NCBI GenBank assembly: GCA_037903355.1
Contig: JBAJFE010000042.1
Coordinates: 2,864,001 to 2,928,000 of the forward strand
Source of the DNA: Trichuris trichiura
Lineage: Eukaryota > Nematoda > Enoplea > Trichinellida > Trichuridae
Length of the DNA stretch: 64,000 bases
Direction: 5' to 3'
The position numbers were made by a program, and so were the translations under genes. Within the stretch, counting starts at the first letter, position 1. Each line of letters opens with the position of its first letter. Of this stretch, positions 1 to 10,054 are shown piece by piece. The notes under the pieces were generated by a model that saw nothing but the letters and a program-made list of their open reading frames with translations, did no database searches and was not told the origin of the DNA.

Positions 1-3000
1 GTGGAACGGTTGGTCTTGCTGTCGTTGTTGTTGTTGTTGTTGACGCTTCTCCAGATCCTTCTACACTTTTACTTTTTTCGCCATTTTCCTAAATATTGAA
101 ACTGTCTGCTGGGAACTGTAAGTTCATTTTCGAAAGAATGCCTCTGACTGCTCATTCGCTTGTGGCGCTTGAGGTTCTTCCTCACAGACGGCCTGAAGAA
201 GTGCAGTTAATAAAATTGCAGCGACATTAGTTGATCCTCACAGTTGAAATGAAAAAACCAAGCAAGAAGATGTAGGTGAGCAGCATTGTTGGAAGTCGTT
301 TGGAAACTGAATTCTTCCTCATACCGACCCATTATATAGCGGATTGTAGACATACTTGTGTGCACCCACTGCTTATTCTGTTGCCATTGTCAATACATTC
401 TTTTATTCCCAGTAATGTTGCCATTCCAAGTTTCAAGCATAAACGGAAAGTAATACAAGCGTCATGAACTCCTGTGCTAACTTAAGTGTTTCGTGGCCGC
501 AGTGATAATGCGTTCGCTCTCTCGTCTGTTCAAAAAGCTGAATAAACTGTTTCACCGCTCTGTTAAAAGGCTCTCAGAATAAAGCAACGTTGAGCATATT
601 AGAAGCCGCTGTGCTATTTCAGAAGAGAATAAATCGTTAAGGTGACGTCAATGAGAACTCGTCATCTTTCTACACCATACACGGCATTACGATTTATGTT
701 GGAGCAGTGTTGCTTCATTGGGCGCCAAATTGTTTTACGAGATGCGTCCCGCTGAAACGTGTACAAAACTTAATTTCTGTCCGTAGCCTTTAGGTTTCTT
801 CAGGACACATCTTCAGCGGCTAAATTCGAGTTTAAATTTATTGACCAGACAGGGGCTTCTGTTAAGTGCAAATGAAAGTTGCAGGTCTCTTCAGATGAGA
901 GCTGAAGGAAATAAACGTTTTCTACGTTTGAGAAGCGCTAATGCTTTTTGAATACCACGTTTAATTGCTTGCCTTAGCTTCTTAATTGAATCCGGCCAGT
1001 AGAGCAGTACTTTTCATTCGCCCAGAGGAAGCTTGAGGCAGCTAATTTCTTTCAATAGTTCAATACAGAGACAATGCTCCTCATTTGGGTAAGCGTTAAC
1101 CGTAAGTGTGCTGTCAGTGTTTATAGAAGAATTGGAAAATAAAGTCAGTTTGAAAGGACTTCAGCGATTGCATCTATTAAAACAATGGGTTAACTGTTGA
1201 CTGTAGACTACAGGTGGTGTGCACTGGGTGGACGTCATCCATTCTGAGGAGGCCGCCGCCCACGCTCTCTCTCTTTCTCTCTCACAACATACCAAAGAAA
1301 CTGTGAGCATTTCGGTGCGACAAGTTAAAAATTTAAGGGAAATCAATGATATGATGTTTTCTTGCAGAAGTACACGGAAGGAGGAAAGAGATAGTGAAGC
1401 TATGTTGCCGGAGGTGCCGCAACTATCCGTAGACACGCATATCAATCCTACTCTGTAAAGCAAATGTTTAACAATAGGTTACGTTTAAATCTGTTCTGAG
1501 GTAACTACATTGATAATTGATTTTCCAAGCCGATTGTGGAAGTTGAAGAACGTCTCTATGCACGAAAAAAAGTTAAGAAAGGAAACAGTCTGTGAAATCT
1601 TGTCCAACATACCGGCAGATTCTGGAACGAGAAATACTTTCTTTAAGGAAAGGTACTGTTCGCGTAATGTGCCATGTCGGCGCAATAAGCAAAGTCCAAC
1701 ACGTCGGGAGCATAGCAAAGCAGCCTTAATCGTTGTTAGCTAACGCATATTTTTTTCCATGAGAGACCTCCTTTTCCCATTACCACAAGGAAGAGTTGCT
1801 ATGTGCGTTTGATGTTCTGTTATATAGCGGTGTACTAGTTGGTCAGAGTACAATAGTGAAAAACGTTTAGTTTCGATTGCGAACGTAGAACGACTATAAC
1901 GCTGCAGTAAATCGCTGGACCAAAGAGACAGTCGAAGTTGCAGGTATAATTAGTTATAAATAAAAAATATGAGAAAAAGCACACCAACTAAAATCAAATC
2001 ACAGGTGTCCAACAAAAAAGCCGTAAAGAAATTCATTAAGCGACAAAAGGCATCGATGCATGGAAAGCAACGATGATCTACTCAAGTTTACCCGTCTCTA
2101 CCGCTGCGTATGGACTTATTATGAAAATAAAATTTTAAATTTAAGAGTTTTAATCTATCAACGCAGCCTTGTAACAGAGCGTTACGTAATTTGGAAATCC
2201 AAGACAAATTGTTCCGAAACATATGTAATACGTGGGCCCTTGCTGAATGCATTCCATGAGTTCAGTACCGCGGTACGCACTGCCAGACGATGTTCTGCAT
2301 TGGTTTACCTTGACTCACCACATTAACTGTCCGTCGGCTGCTGCAGTCTTAAAAGATTAGCCCAGTTAGCGTTCAGTTGCGATGAGCAACAGCAAAAGCG
2401 TGCCGCCTAGAACTGTGTCTGGGCAGTTTCATTTAACCGCAAACAACCTTCAGTTATTAATTACAAGTGCTATACACCATCCATGCCCAAACCAATAATG
2501 GAAGGCCTACGCACGCTAACAGCGCTACAAAGTTTTTTGATTACCGGCCAAGCAAAAATAAAAAGTTAGGCGGCACAGCATAGTAACTACACACTGCCTA
2601 AGTGCAAAACCATAATGGACGTCCTAACTGCGGCAAGAAATTCTTAACTTTTACAAGAAATCTAAACAAGAATACATTCACATTCGGTGATTAGCTGGCT
2701 TAGCTGACATTGCTGTTGCTAAGATTTCAATCATCACACTATGTGATGAGACAGCCTGCATGCCATACGTGATTTAAAACGAAAAATTCAGAGCGGCAAC
2801 TATCAGTATTCTAAGTTGCTGTCAAGTTGAATAAAAAGACAAGAAGTGGAACGTTTACACAGTGCATGCCCATGTCCAGCACACAGCGGAAACACAGTGC
2901 TTATCGATATATTATTTTTCCATGAATTCAAAGGATGACAGTCGCACAATTGTCGTCACAGATAAGGCTCCTATGGCCAACCTGACCTTCGGAGAAAGTT

Positions 3001-3190
3001 TCCTTGAACTGTGACTAGTAGTTGGTCCCAGCTAGTGGCCCTCCCTTTAGCTTATTTCCCCATATACTCACATTTACAATTCCAAATTTCTTCGGTGCAT
3101 AAAACTGATAACTCCGCTCAGTAGAAGACTGAGAGTCATACAGGCTATCGGGTAAGCGATATATATCGTTATCAAAAAGACATTAGCAAA
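1..3190. other. Gene-poor stretch
   Basis: I see no RNA gene, transposon end or reading frame with recognisable protein similarity. Frames of 60-100 codons occur at 276-467, 1219-1458, 1510-1743 and 2060-2326, but none has a family motif or splice signals supporting it as an exon. Diverged non-coding repeats cannot be excluded without database comparison. Confidence 0.5.
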
Positions 3191-3198
3191 TAGAAAAA

Positions 3199-3318
3199 AC
3201 CTATGGCATCGAGTGTTCCCACGGTGTCTCCAACCACAGAACTAGCCCGGCCTAACGTTGCTTAACATCGCAGATCTGACGGGATGTGGTGGTTTCAACG
3301 TAGTGTGATCGTAGTGAC
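3199..3318 (-). pseudogene. 5S rRNA-related sequence, probably pseudogene
   Basis: Read on the minus strand this matches the 5S gene at 33193-33311 along its length, including the internal promoter block (GTTAAGCAACGTTAGGCCGG) and the GGAGAC motif. A T-run follows the 3' end (complement of 3193-3198), as expected for a Pol III terminator. The ends no longer form the perfect 8-bp helix I seen in the other copy, and several loop positions differ. I read it as a decayed or variant 5S copy. Whether it is transcribed cannot be told from sequence. Confidence 0.7.
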
Positions 3319-3745
3319 AGGCTATTGTATAGACAGCTTTATGCAACAAAGCAGATTCAGTTTTCTACGTCGAAAAGTTTTAATTCGCCTAATTTCTACG
3401 ACAGGGTTGCATTTGCATCCGCATGTCACTGTCCCTGGTGCTTTCAAAAGCAGTCTGTCCTATCCTGATCGTTCAGCAATTCTACTCGACGTCGACCTGC
3501 AGGCTATCACCTTCCATGCCATCCTCATTTTCTTCACCTTATGGTAAGGCCAATTTCTCTTAATTATTTTACTAATGATCAGTTTAAAAATTGGGAAATC
3601 AAATTTTTTCCAAAAGTTACCTTCATTTGGGTTGACATTCTCTGCCGAGTTAGTAGCATCTGACAGGCAATGTGAAAACGTGTTATTATTTTATTATTAT
3701 TATTTCTAAAGACAGGATGTCTTTTAACAGGCTTGGGTTGTTTCA
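3319..3745. other. No gene seen; short TTA-rich tract at 3683-3705
   Basis: Nothing recognisable lies between the 5S-like sequence and the palindrome. The TTATTATTTTATTATTATT tract resembles a short, degenerate version of the long ATT microsatellite at the other outer end of the palindrome, so it may be the 3' tail of the left Penelope-like copy. Confidence 0.45.
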
Positions 3746-3968
3746 TATTTGATCTTCTGATTCCCGGGTTTGGCCTGTTGGATGTATCTGTAAGTAAACT
3801 GCAAAGTGCCCTACCAACGAATGGATGAGCAAATTGTTAGAGAAATTACAGAACAAATCGAATACCGTACATTTCGGAACTGCTCTTGTTCCGTCGTCAG
3901 CAGTGTTGGGGAGAAGGTGTTTATTCGGTAAGGGATTTATATAGCACATGGAGACAATGGGTGTTTGA

Positions 3969-4509
3969 TTAGTTGGGTAGGGCGCAGCATTGGAATTTAT
4001 TAATCAGCGCAGCCCATACTTCACTAACCGCCACACCATTGTCGCGATTAGTAGTGGAGTTGCTCTGGATGTAGAGGGCCTCCTTAATGCGCCTAAGATG
4101 TAACGAGGTCTCGCGGCAAATAATCTTCGGGTGCGGGTCGAGTGTGCACCTGGATGCGTGCTCCACGATCACCGAGGCACTTATCGCTTTTTCCATGGCT
4201 TTTCGAGGGTCCGTTGTAGGTGGTCGCCCCGGGCCGGTGGCCTGTACCCCATTGAGTCTTCGTTCCGCGTTCTTGTATGTCGAATCTCTTAAGTAAAGTG
4301 TTGCCTGTTTCTCCTATGTAGGAGGCGTCGCAACCACACTTTATTTCGTAAATGACACCGGGTCTGCTGTCAAAAGGAACCTTGATCTTGTCGTTTCTCA
4401 CAATCGAACGAAGGTTACACGAGCTCTTAAACCTAACATTGAAATTTAAGGGGTGCCCTAGTCTCCTGATCTTTTCACTTAAGCCACTATAGTATGGGAG
4501 GAGCAGCAC
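3969..4509 (-). pseudogene. Penelope-like GIY-YIG endonuclease, frameshifted copy
   Basis: Minus-strand mirror of the frame at 4532-5095. The first part (4509 down to about 4285) keeps the Cys-rich GVIYEIKCGCDASYIGET block that holds the GIY-YIG core. It then loses frame because the 23 bp equivalent to 4762-4784 are missing; the rest reads in another frame (3969-4196, starting MEKAISASVIVEHASRC). The upstream reverse transcriptase is absent. It is therefore both 5'-truncated and frameshifted and should be inactive. Confidence 0.8.
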
Positions 4510-4531
4510 CGGGCGTTGTGCTCAACGCCCG

Positions 4532-5095
4532 GTGCTGCTCCTCCCATACTATAGTGGCTTAAGTGAAAAGATCAGGAGACTAGGGCACCCCTTAAATTTC
4601 AATGTTAGGTTTAAGAGCTCGTGTAACCTTCGTTCGATTGTGAGAAACGACAAGATCAAGGTTCCTTTTGACAGCAGACCCGGTGTCATTTACGAATTAA
4701 AGTGTGGTTGCGACGCCTCCTACATAGGAGAAACGGGCAACACTTTACTTAAGAGATTCGATCAACACATGAAGAATGTGTTGACATACAAGAACGCGGA
4801 ACGAAGACTCAATGGGGTAAAGGCCACCGGCCCGGGGCGACCACCTACAACGGACCCTCGAAAAGCCATGGAAAAAGCGATAAGTGCCTCAGTGATCGTG
4901 GAGCACGCATCCAGGTGCACACTCAACCCGCACCCGAAGATTATTTGCCGCGAGACCTTGTTACATCTTAGGTGCATTAAGGAGGCTCTCTACATCCAGA
5001 GCAACTCCACTATTAATCGCAACAATGGTTTGGCGGTTAGTGAAGTATGGGCTGCGCTGATTAATAAATTCCAATGCTGCGCCCTACCCAACTAA
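4532..5095 (+). CDS. Penelope-like element endonuclease fragment (GIY-YIG)
   Basis: 187-codon open frame. Residues about 48-70 carry the GIY-YIG core (VIYELKCGCDASYIGETG), followed by LLKRF with the conserved Arg, then a basic His/Cys-containing tail (VEHASRCTL, PKIICRET). In Penelope-like elements this domain lies downstream of the reverse transcriptase and nicks target DNA. Here the reverse transcriptase is missing, so the frame is the 3' part of an element truncated at the palindrome centre. The first Met need not be a real start. The frame is intact, unlike its mirror copy, but an isolated endonuclease domain is unlikely to mobilise by itself. Confidence 0.8.
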   Translation: MLLLPYYSGLSEKIRRLGHPLNFNVRFKSSCNLRSIVRNDKIKVPFDSRPGVIYELKCGCDASYIGETGNTLLKRFDQHMKNVLTYKNAERRLNGVKATGPGRPPTTDPRKAMEKAISASVIVEHASRCTLNPHPKIICRETLLHLRCIKEALYIQSNSTINRNNGLAVSEVWAALINKFQCCALPN

Positions 5096-5114
5096 TCAAA
5101 CACCCATTGTCTCC

Positions 5115-5314
5115 ATGTGCTATATAAACCCCTTACCGAATAAACACCTTCTCCCCAACACTGCTGACGACGGAACAAGAGCAGTTCCGAAACGTACGGT
5201 ATTCGATTTGTTCTGTAATTTCTCTAACAATTTGCTCATCCATTCGTTGGTAGGGCACTTTGAAGTTTACTTACAGATACATCCAACAGGCCAAACTTGT
5301 GAATCAGAAGATCA
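5115..5314 (+). other. 3' UTR of the right Penelope-like copy
   Basis: Mirror of about 3746-3950. It carries no conserved protein. The long frame through it continues into the ATT microsatellite and yields a poly-Ile or poly-Leu run depending on frame, which is an artefact of the repeat. Confidence 0.6.
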
Positions 5315-5315
5315 A

Positions 5316-5411
<96 letters not shown>
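5315..5411. repeat. (ATT)n microsatellite, about 32 units
   Basis: Uninterrupted ATT/TTA trinucleotide repeat of about 96 bp directly after the right arm of the palindrome. It is probably an expanded 3' tail of the retroelement. Its length is likely polymorphic. Confidence 0.95.
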
Positions 5412-5413
<2 letters not shown>

Positions 5414-5639
5414 AGTCTTTTTCGTTCCACGTCACTTATCTTTGCATAAGTTTTTATGGGGTTCGCAGTACCCCGTTCGAGACAAGCTTGTTACTGCTCA
5501 TAAATCTGTACTACATGAGTATTCTGCAGTGACAGCTGCTGTTCATTGGACTGTATACTAGATACAGGTTCCTACGTCCCGATTATTCCTCTGCTTGTCT
5601 TCAGCCTCCGTATGCTAAATTAACTTCCATTTTTTAAAT

Positions 5640-6330
5640 GTCCTGTGTCCATAGTGGGATGCTTCGAAGCTCAATTAATGTATAAGGGCAGGTCTGCACC
5701 TACAACTTTCTACGTAGCGCGGTATGGGAAACCTTTGATCAGTATGTACCTAATTAGCGGCTTCAAAATAGGCATGCATGGATCAAATGTCGCGTCGCAT
5801 GTAGTCACGACTGCTCCTGAGTTACCGACGAATGCAGCATTGAGGAATTACGCTCACGAGGTAAAAATTAAGACTAATATCAAATCAGTTCAGCAGAAAG
5901 TTACGCAGACCGGCACTGTCAGCCTGACAAGCTTTCTTGAAATAAATAAAATTGCTCAACCAGGGAATTATTGAACGAGTCAATGCTTCCGAATGGGTGT
6001 CACTAATCGTTGTAGTTAACAAAAAGGATGATAACATGCGGTAATGTGTTGACCTCAGAAAATCGAATAAAGCAGTTGCACTAGACATGTTTCCTTTGCT
6101 TCATATTGATGATCTGCTGCCCCGCTTTAAAAGCGCTACCCTGCCCTCAGCATTCGGTTTTCGCTCTGCTTATTATCAGCTAGTTCTTCACGAAAACAGC
6201 CGGGATTTGACATCGTTTGTCACAGATGAGAGACTATTCCGTTTCTGCCACGTCTCCTACGTCCTGTGTTCAGAACCCTTAGTATTTCAGAAGGTCATGT
6301 TCGACATCCTCCAAAGCTTTGTTGGTGATG
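5640..6330 (+). pseudogene. Ty3/Gypsy pol relic (protease end to reverse transcriptase)
   Basis: The frame at 5645-5974 contains APTTFYVARYGKPLISM, which resembles the linker between aspartic protease and reverse transcriptase in Gypsy pol. About 5966-6120 reads IIERVNASEW and VVVNKKDDNMR before a stop, the entry of the RT domain. The frame at 6087-6458 contains FGFRSAYYQLVLHENSRDLT and a decayed MPFGL-type block (SYVLCSEPLVFQKVM). The YxDD region is gone: after VGDAG the sequence runs into a tRNA gene. No LTRs are evident. An old, truncated copy with at least one stop and a frameshift. Confidence 0.75.
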
Positions 6331-6356
6331 CAGGCTGTCTGTGGTTGCTAATGGGA

Positions 6357-6429
6357 TGCCTCGAGCTGGGATTGAACCAGCGGCATTTAGATCTTCAGTC
6401 TAACGCTCTCCCTACTGAGCTATCGAGGC
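6357..6429 (-). tRNA. tRNA-Phe (GAA)
   Basis: 73-nt cloverleaf on the minus strand. The acceptor stem is perfectly paired (GCCTCGA with TCGAGGC, discriminator A). The D arm is GCTC..GAGC, the anticodon arm is TTAGA-CTGAAGA-TCTAA with anticodon GAA, and the T arm is GCTGG-TTCAATC-CCAGC. All invariant positions look right, so it should be functional. It starts within 30 bp of the decayed Gypsy reverse transcriptase. Confidence 0.95.
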
Positions 6430-6430
6430 G

Positions 6431-7590
6431 TTCTTCTGCAGGTCATTACCTGTTTTGAACCCACGTAGCCTACGGTGAAATACGGTTAGACAGCTATCTG
6501 TATTCGCGCGTCTTTGCTTGATACGAAAAAATTTTCTCCAGGCGTAACTGCTTTTCAATATTTTGTTTTACCGTTAGTAGACCAGCCAAACGATGATCAT
6601 TCCCTGCCAGTTGCAGCCAGGCAAGAACACGGCTTTTCAAACGTGATTTACCGTCAGCACTCGCGAATTGTCCACGCAAAAATTCGCGAACAACTTTTAT
6701 GCATTTATGTCGTGATTTTACTGTTAGTGATAGTCCACTTGAGAATAATAGAAAGCAGTCACATTTCAGCTTGCTATTCAGCTCTCCTCGTAAGTTGCTG
6801 TTGACATGACGCTCAATGTAGTTTGTCCTGTCAAAAAACAATAGTCTTCTTCAGCAAAAAAAGACGTACGACGAACAGCAAATTAAATTGAGAAATGGTT
6901 AACCGACAGAATCCGCGTAGAGCATAGAGCACCAGGGACTTGTTAAGAGCGAACAGTAAGAGAACGCAGCTACTTCAATGGCTATGGGCCTCACGTGTGT
7001 GCAACTGTGAGGAAAAGCCGCATAATATCAGGTTTCACAGAAGAGGTAGTTTCATATTGAATAAGCTTGGACGAAGATTGTTAGACGCTTCAAGCATTCT
7101 TGTAAGCGTCTTTTCAAAGCCTTGTTCGTGTATCCTCAAGATAAAACGGGCCGTTGTGTTAAAAGTGTTCAAATACATAGATCCAAATCATAATGTCGTA
7201 TTTTCGGAAAGGGACCCACTTGTAAAATGGAATTAAATCTAATTATTCCAATACATTTTAAACGCGCACGGAGAATACTGCTGCCCCGCAGTAACTTAAC
7301 AGTTCAGAATTACCCAGTAACTGGAGATTCTTTCTCTAGGGATGAGCATGCATTTGGGTCAGTAGCTTTTTATAACGCGTCCATCAGTGCTGTATGTCTC
7401 ATTAGCGCTGTTCATCAAAAAGTTTTCTTTCATTACGCTAACTTCATCTAATATACGGTTGGATTGATCTTTTATCAATAAATCCAAAATTGTAGCGATG
7501 CTTCTGGAATTCATCCAGATCGTGGCGTGCTTTTTTGTGTGTGTCGCGTGCATCAGCGAATGTGTCACATTCGTTTCCAGCAATATAACC
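6431..7590. other. No gene seen
   Basis: Several short frames on both strands, none with a recognisable domain. The stretch ends where the duplicated segment begins (about 7591). Confidence 0.5.
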
Positions 7591-8151
7591 AACACATTTA
7601 TTGTTTTTCTAACACAATGATTGCACGGAGTTACGCAGGGAACACTTGTGACGGCGTGTTGGTGCTGAAAGTGCTGGAACATTCCCGACAAAAGATTTCG
7701 TCCTGTATCCACTACAGAAGAACATTCATGTCGCTGCTTATTTTTAGCATCCTCTCTTCCATTACGAAGCCCTAGTAACCTGTGGCATAAATTGACGGAT
7801 CGCTGAGAAAATGTTTCGCTGAGATCTTTGCTCTCACCGGTTTACGTATACAATTAATTCACGTCTTTCTCCAATTTATTCAGCTTTCATACATAAGTGA
7901 GAATAGTCATCAAAAGAAGACCAACAGCATAACTCAAGAGAACATATTTTACGTTTTGAAAGCAGAAACTTTAAACGACTTTCTAGTCAGCAACTGCCGA
8001 TGGTGGGGGAGAAAGGGGATACTTTCCAGCAGTAAGCTTAAACTACGCATTTTCTGCTAGACAGTGACTACAACAGTTCATAAATTTCGACTATTTCTGA
8101 AGCTGTGCGTCAGCAACGTTCGAAGACTACGACATGCACATGGCAATATAT

Positions 8152-8223
8152 AGGTTCCCCCGAGATTCGAACTCGGATTGCTGGATTCAGAGTCCAGAAT
8201 GCTAACCGTTACACCATGGAACC
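8152..8223 (-). tRNA. tRNA-Gln (CTG), copy 1
   Basis: 72-nt minus-strand cloverleaf with anticodon arm CTGGA-CTCTGAA-TCCAG (anticodon CTG) and T arm CCGAG-TTCGAAT-CTCGG. The acceptor stem GGTTCCA / GGGAACC has an A-G mismatch at the seventh pair, where copy 2 (18350-18421) pairs perfectly. It may still work, but it shows early decay relative to its duplicate. Confidence 0.9.
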
Positions 8224-9819
8224 ACGTGAAGTGGCTCCCCAGCAAGGCTCCCTGTATACCTCTACGCTAATGTTGTCTCGTTGCATTTTAATTTACGTAA
8301 CTGCGAGTCATTTAGTGTGATCAGCATACATGATAGACAAGACAAGTGTCAATAAGTCGATGAATATCTAGAATGTGCAAAAACAACAAAGGGTAATGTA
8401 TTTGAAGGTTTGCACGCGAACTAGAAATAGCAGACGCAGCATGTTTCTGTTTCTGAAAAATACAAAATAGTTCTTCTCCTGCCGAAGTATTACCAATGTC
8501 ATGCACGAGACGATGAGCTATCCAGTAGGAATTCGACCCACAGTTCCCTGAAGGAAAGAGTTAAGGTTTTACTATATGGCATTGGATAAGCATGCTGAGG
8601 ACAACTTGCGAATTGAACAACGTCCTTTAGTTCTTCTGTGCTATGTAAAATAACCAAACGATCAGGAGGCAATTTCACAGGGCGCTTCGAAGCTCTGCGT
8701 CTATTTAATTAATTTTAGGAAGTGGCGAAGCCTTGAAGCCGTTAGCATAGAGTGCAAAATAAATCGTTGCAGCATCGGCTGCTCAAGCGCAAAACGGGCG
8801 CCACTTCACTTAATCGTTTCGGAAAGTATATAGCAGCTTTGATCCGCTTAAGAACACCAAAGAGGGTTCGGTGTGGTACATGGACAGTCCAGTGGAACAG
8901 TGATCGTATCTCGCGCGCGCGCGCGCGCTTAAAAGTGTGCTTTTACGCTTTTGTATCGCGTACTCATTATCCGTTTGTTCCCTTCGACAGTGTGTTCGTA
9001 AACATTTGCCAGGGTTACAGGACCCTTTGGAAATCACGGAAGAACTTCAAATGCTCAGCAGCTAGTGAGATTTGTTCGGCGTGCAACAGAAAAAAACATA
9101 TCGTTACAGCATGCTTCGCAGTTCAAATATCAAAGAACCCGTCGAAATTCAGAGTGATCCTTTACTCAACAAGGACGAGTGTTCAAGTCATTGGAGCGTA
9201 AACCGAAAAAACCTACGCCATCGGTCGCTGCCCTCTGCGTTATTCACACTCACACAAACCCATACCCTTAATAGCATTTCTTCTATTTCCTGATAATAAA
9301 GCTGCTCAAAGGTCAGATAATGTAAAATCTATTTTTTAATCCCTACCCGCTTACTGTACAACATGGTTTTTGTTCTTCCTGAATTCAAGGACTGAGGAGT
9401 TCGAAGAAGAAAACAATGGTGAGAAAAATGATAGAGGGAAGTTCAGTCGAGAAAAGATCCTTGAGGCAGGCGCTGGGGAAGTGGACGCATTGGAACAAGG
9501 AGCTTACAGGTTTACCTTCGAGAATCATTCGTCTGAATGATCTAGTACTTTATACGACTAAATTTATTGAAATCGCAGAAGCAGTGAAACAATTCTTCCG
9601 TTGAAATGTTGCTGCCATCAATTTTAGTTTGACCAGTTCCAGTATTAACTGAATGACCAACGCAACGCAATTGAAATTCATACTTTTATTGGCTAACGCA
9701 CAGCATCTTGAACTGTAAGCACTGATGCTCATAAGCGCGGCGAAAAATGATGTTCAGGTATTAGTCACTTTAAGGCGACGAGTTCTTGCGAGTCACAGTG
9801 CAGTTAGTTACAGTCACTA

Positions 9820-9858
9820 CATATAAGAACCTGCGCATCAAGTTACTGTTTGGCTGTC
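9820..9858 (+). promoter_or_regulatory. TATA-like box and conserved motif upstream of hairpins (copy 1)
   Basis: ACATATAAGAACCTGCGCAT lies about 20-40 bp before the first hairpin. The same block (GATATAAGTACCTGCGCAT) precedes the hairpins in copy 2. GGAACCTGCGCAT recurs about 85 bp upstream of the third hairpin at 28.87 kb, outside the duplication. A core promoter just upstream of the RNA is a reasonable reading, not a proven one. Confidence 0.4.
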
Positions 9859-9867
9859 GCTGCGTTG

Positions 9868-9930
9868 GCCTGGTATCTGTTCGGGTGTGTGCAACCTATG
9901 TATGGGTTGCATAAAGAACAGATCTTGGGC
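9868..9930 (+). ncRNA. Candidate structured RNA / miRNA-like hairpin H1 (copy 1)
   Basis: Lower stem GCCTGGTATCTGTTC pairs with GAACAGATCTTGGGC (14 of 15 positions counting G-U). It is followed by an asymmetric internal loop (GGGTGTG opposite TAAA), a 7-bp upper stem TGCAACC/GGTTGCA and a short loop. A few basal pairs (CTGC/GCAG) extend it. Size and shape suit a microRNA precursor, but I recognise no known mature microRNA in either arm. It is paired with H2 20 bp downstream. Confidence 0.45.
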
Positions 9931-9949
9931 GGCAGAATCAAGGTACTGT

Positions 9950-10032
9950 CGCTGCGTCGACTTGGTATCTGTTCGAGTGTGTGCAGCCTACGTATGGGTT
10001 GCATAAAGAACAGGTATTGAGTCGCCTGAGCG
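9950..10032 (+). ncRNA. Candidate structured RNA / miRNA-like hairpin H2 (copy 1)
   Basis: Lower stem GACTTGGTATCTGTTC pairs with GAACAGGTATTGAGTC at all 16 positions (four G-U). The same asymmetric loop (GAGTGTG / TAAA) and upper stem (TGCAGCC/GGTTGCA) as H1 follow. An outer CGCT/AGCG helix lies beyond a small internal loop. Compared with H1, both arms are one base longer and a C-G pair becomes A-T, so pairing is kept while sequence changes. A consensus 5' splice site (CTG|GTAAGT) follows at 10048/10049. Confidence 0.5.
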
Positions 10033-10048
10033 ATCCGTCCGTGAACTG

Positions 10049-10054
10049 GTAAGT
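10049..10054 (+). promoter_or_regulatory. Candidate 5' splice site after hairpin pair
   Basis: GTAAGT in the context AACTG|GTAAGTTTATTG, 16 bp after the outer helix of H2. It is preserved in copy 2, and a similar donor (CTCAG|GTAAGTTC, 28967) follows H3. It suggests the hairpins sit in a first exon of a spliced transcript. Confidence 0.35.

Larger units (their letters stand above)
3746..5316. repeat. Large palindrome: two head-to-head Penelope-like 3' ends
   Basis: The left arm (about 3746-4518) is the reverse complement of the right arm (4523-about 5316) with only scattered differences, and the spacer is 4 nt (4519-4522). Each arm is a 5'-truncated Penelope-like retroelement carrying the GIY-YIG endonuclease region and the 3' UTR, with coding sense running outward. 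The right arm ends in a long ATT microsatellite. The left arm lacks a 23-bp block present in the right. Symmetric inverted arrangements of truncated Penelope-like copies are known for this class, but so tight a palindrome could also be an assembly artefact. Confidence 0.85.

Noticed and set aside
1219..1743. Overlapping small frames near 1.2-1.7 kb as exons
   Set aside because: Both strands are equally open, no domain is recognisable and splice signals do not delimit them.
3746..5095. Palindrome as a working homing endonuclease gene
   Set aside because: The GIY-YIG domain belongs to a Penelope-like element (same tail at 40050 and 62690); the reverse transcriptase is missing and one arm is frameshifted.
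5115..5561. Frames encoding poly-Ile and poly-Leu
   Set aside because: They are translations of the ATT microsatellite attached to a retroelement 3' UTR.
9868..10032. Hairpins as SECIS elements or CRISPR-like repeats
   Set aside because: No SECIS quartet (ATGA/GA) is present, and two to three diverged hairpins in a eukaryotic genome are not a CRISPR array.
9868..10054. Hairpin cluster as spliced-leader RNA genes
   Set aside because: A donor is present, but the leader would be unlike known nematode leaders, the donor follows rather than sits in the hairpin, and no Sm-binding site is seen soon after it.
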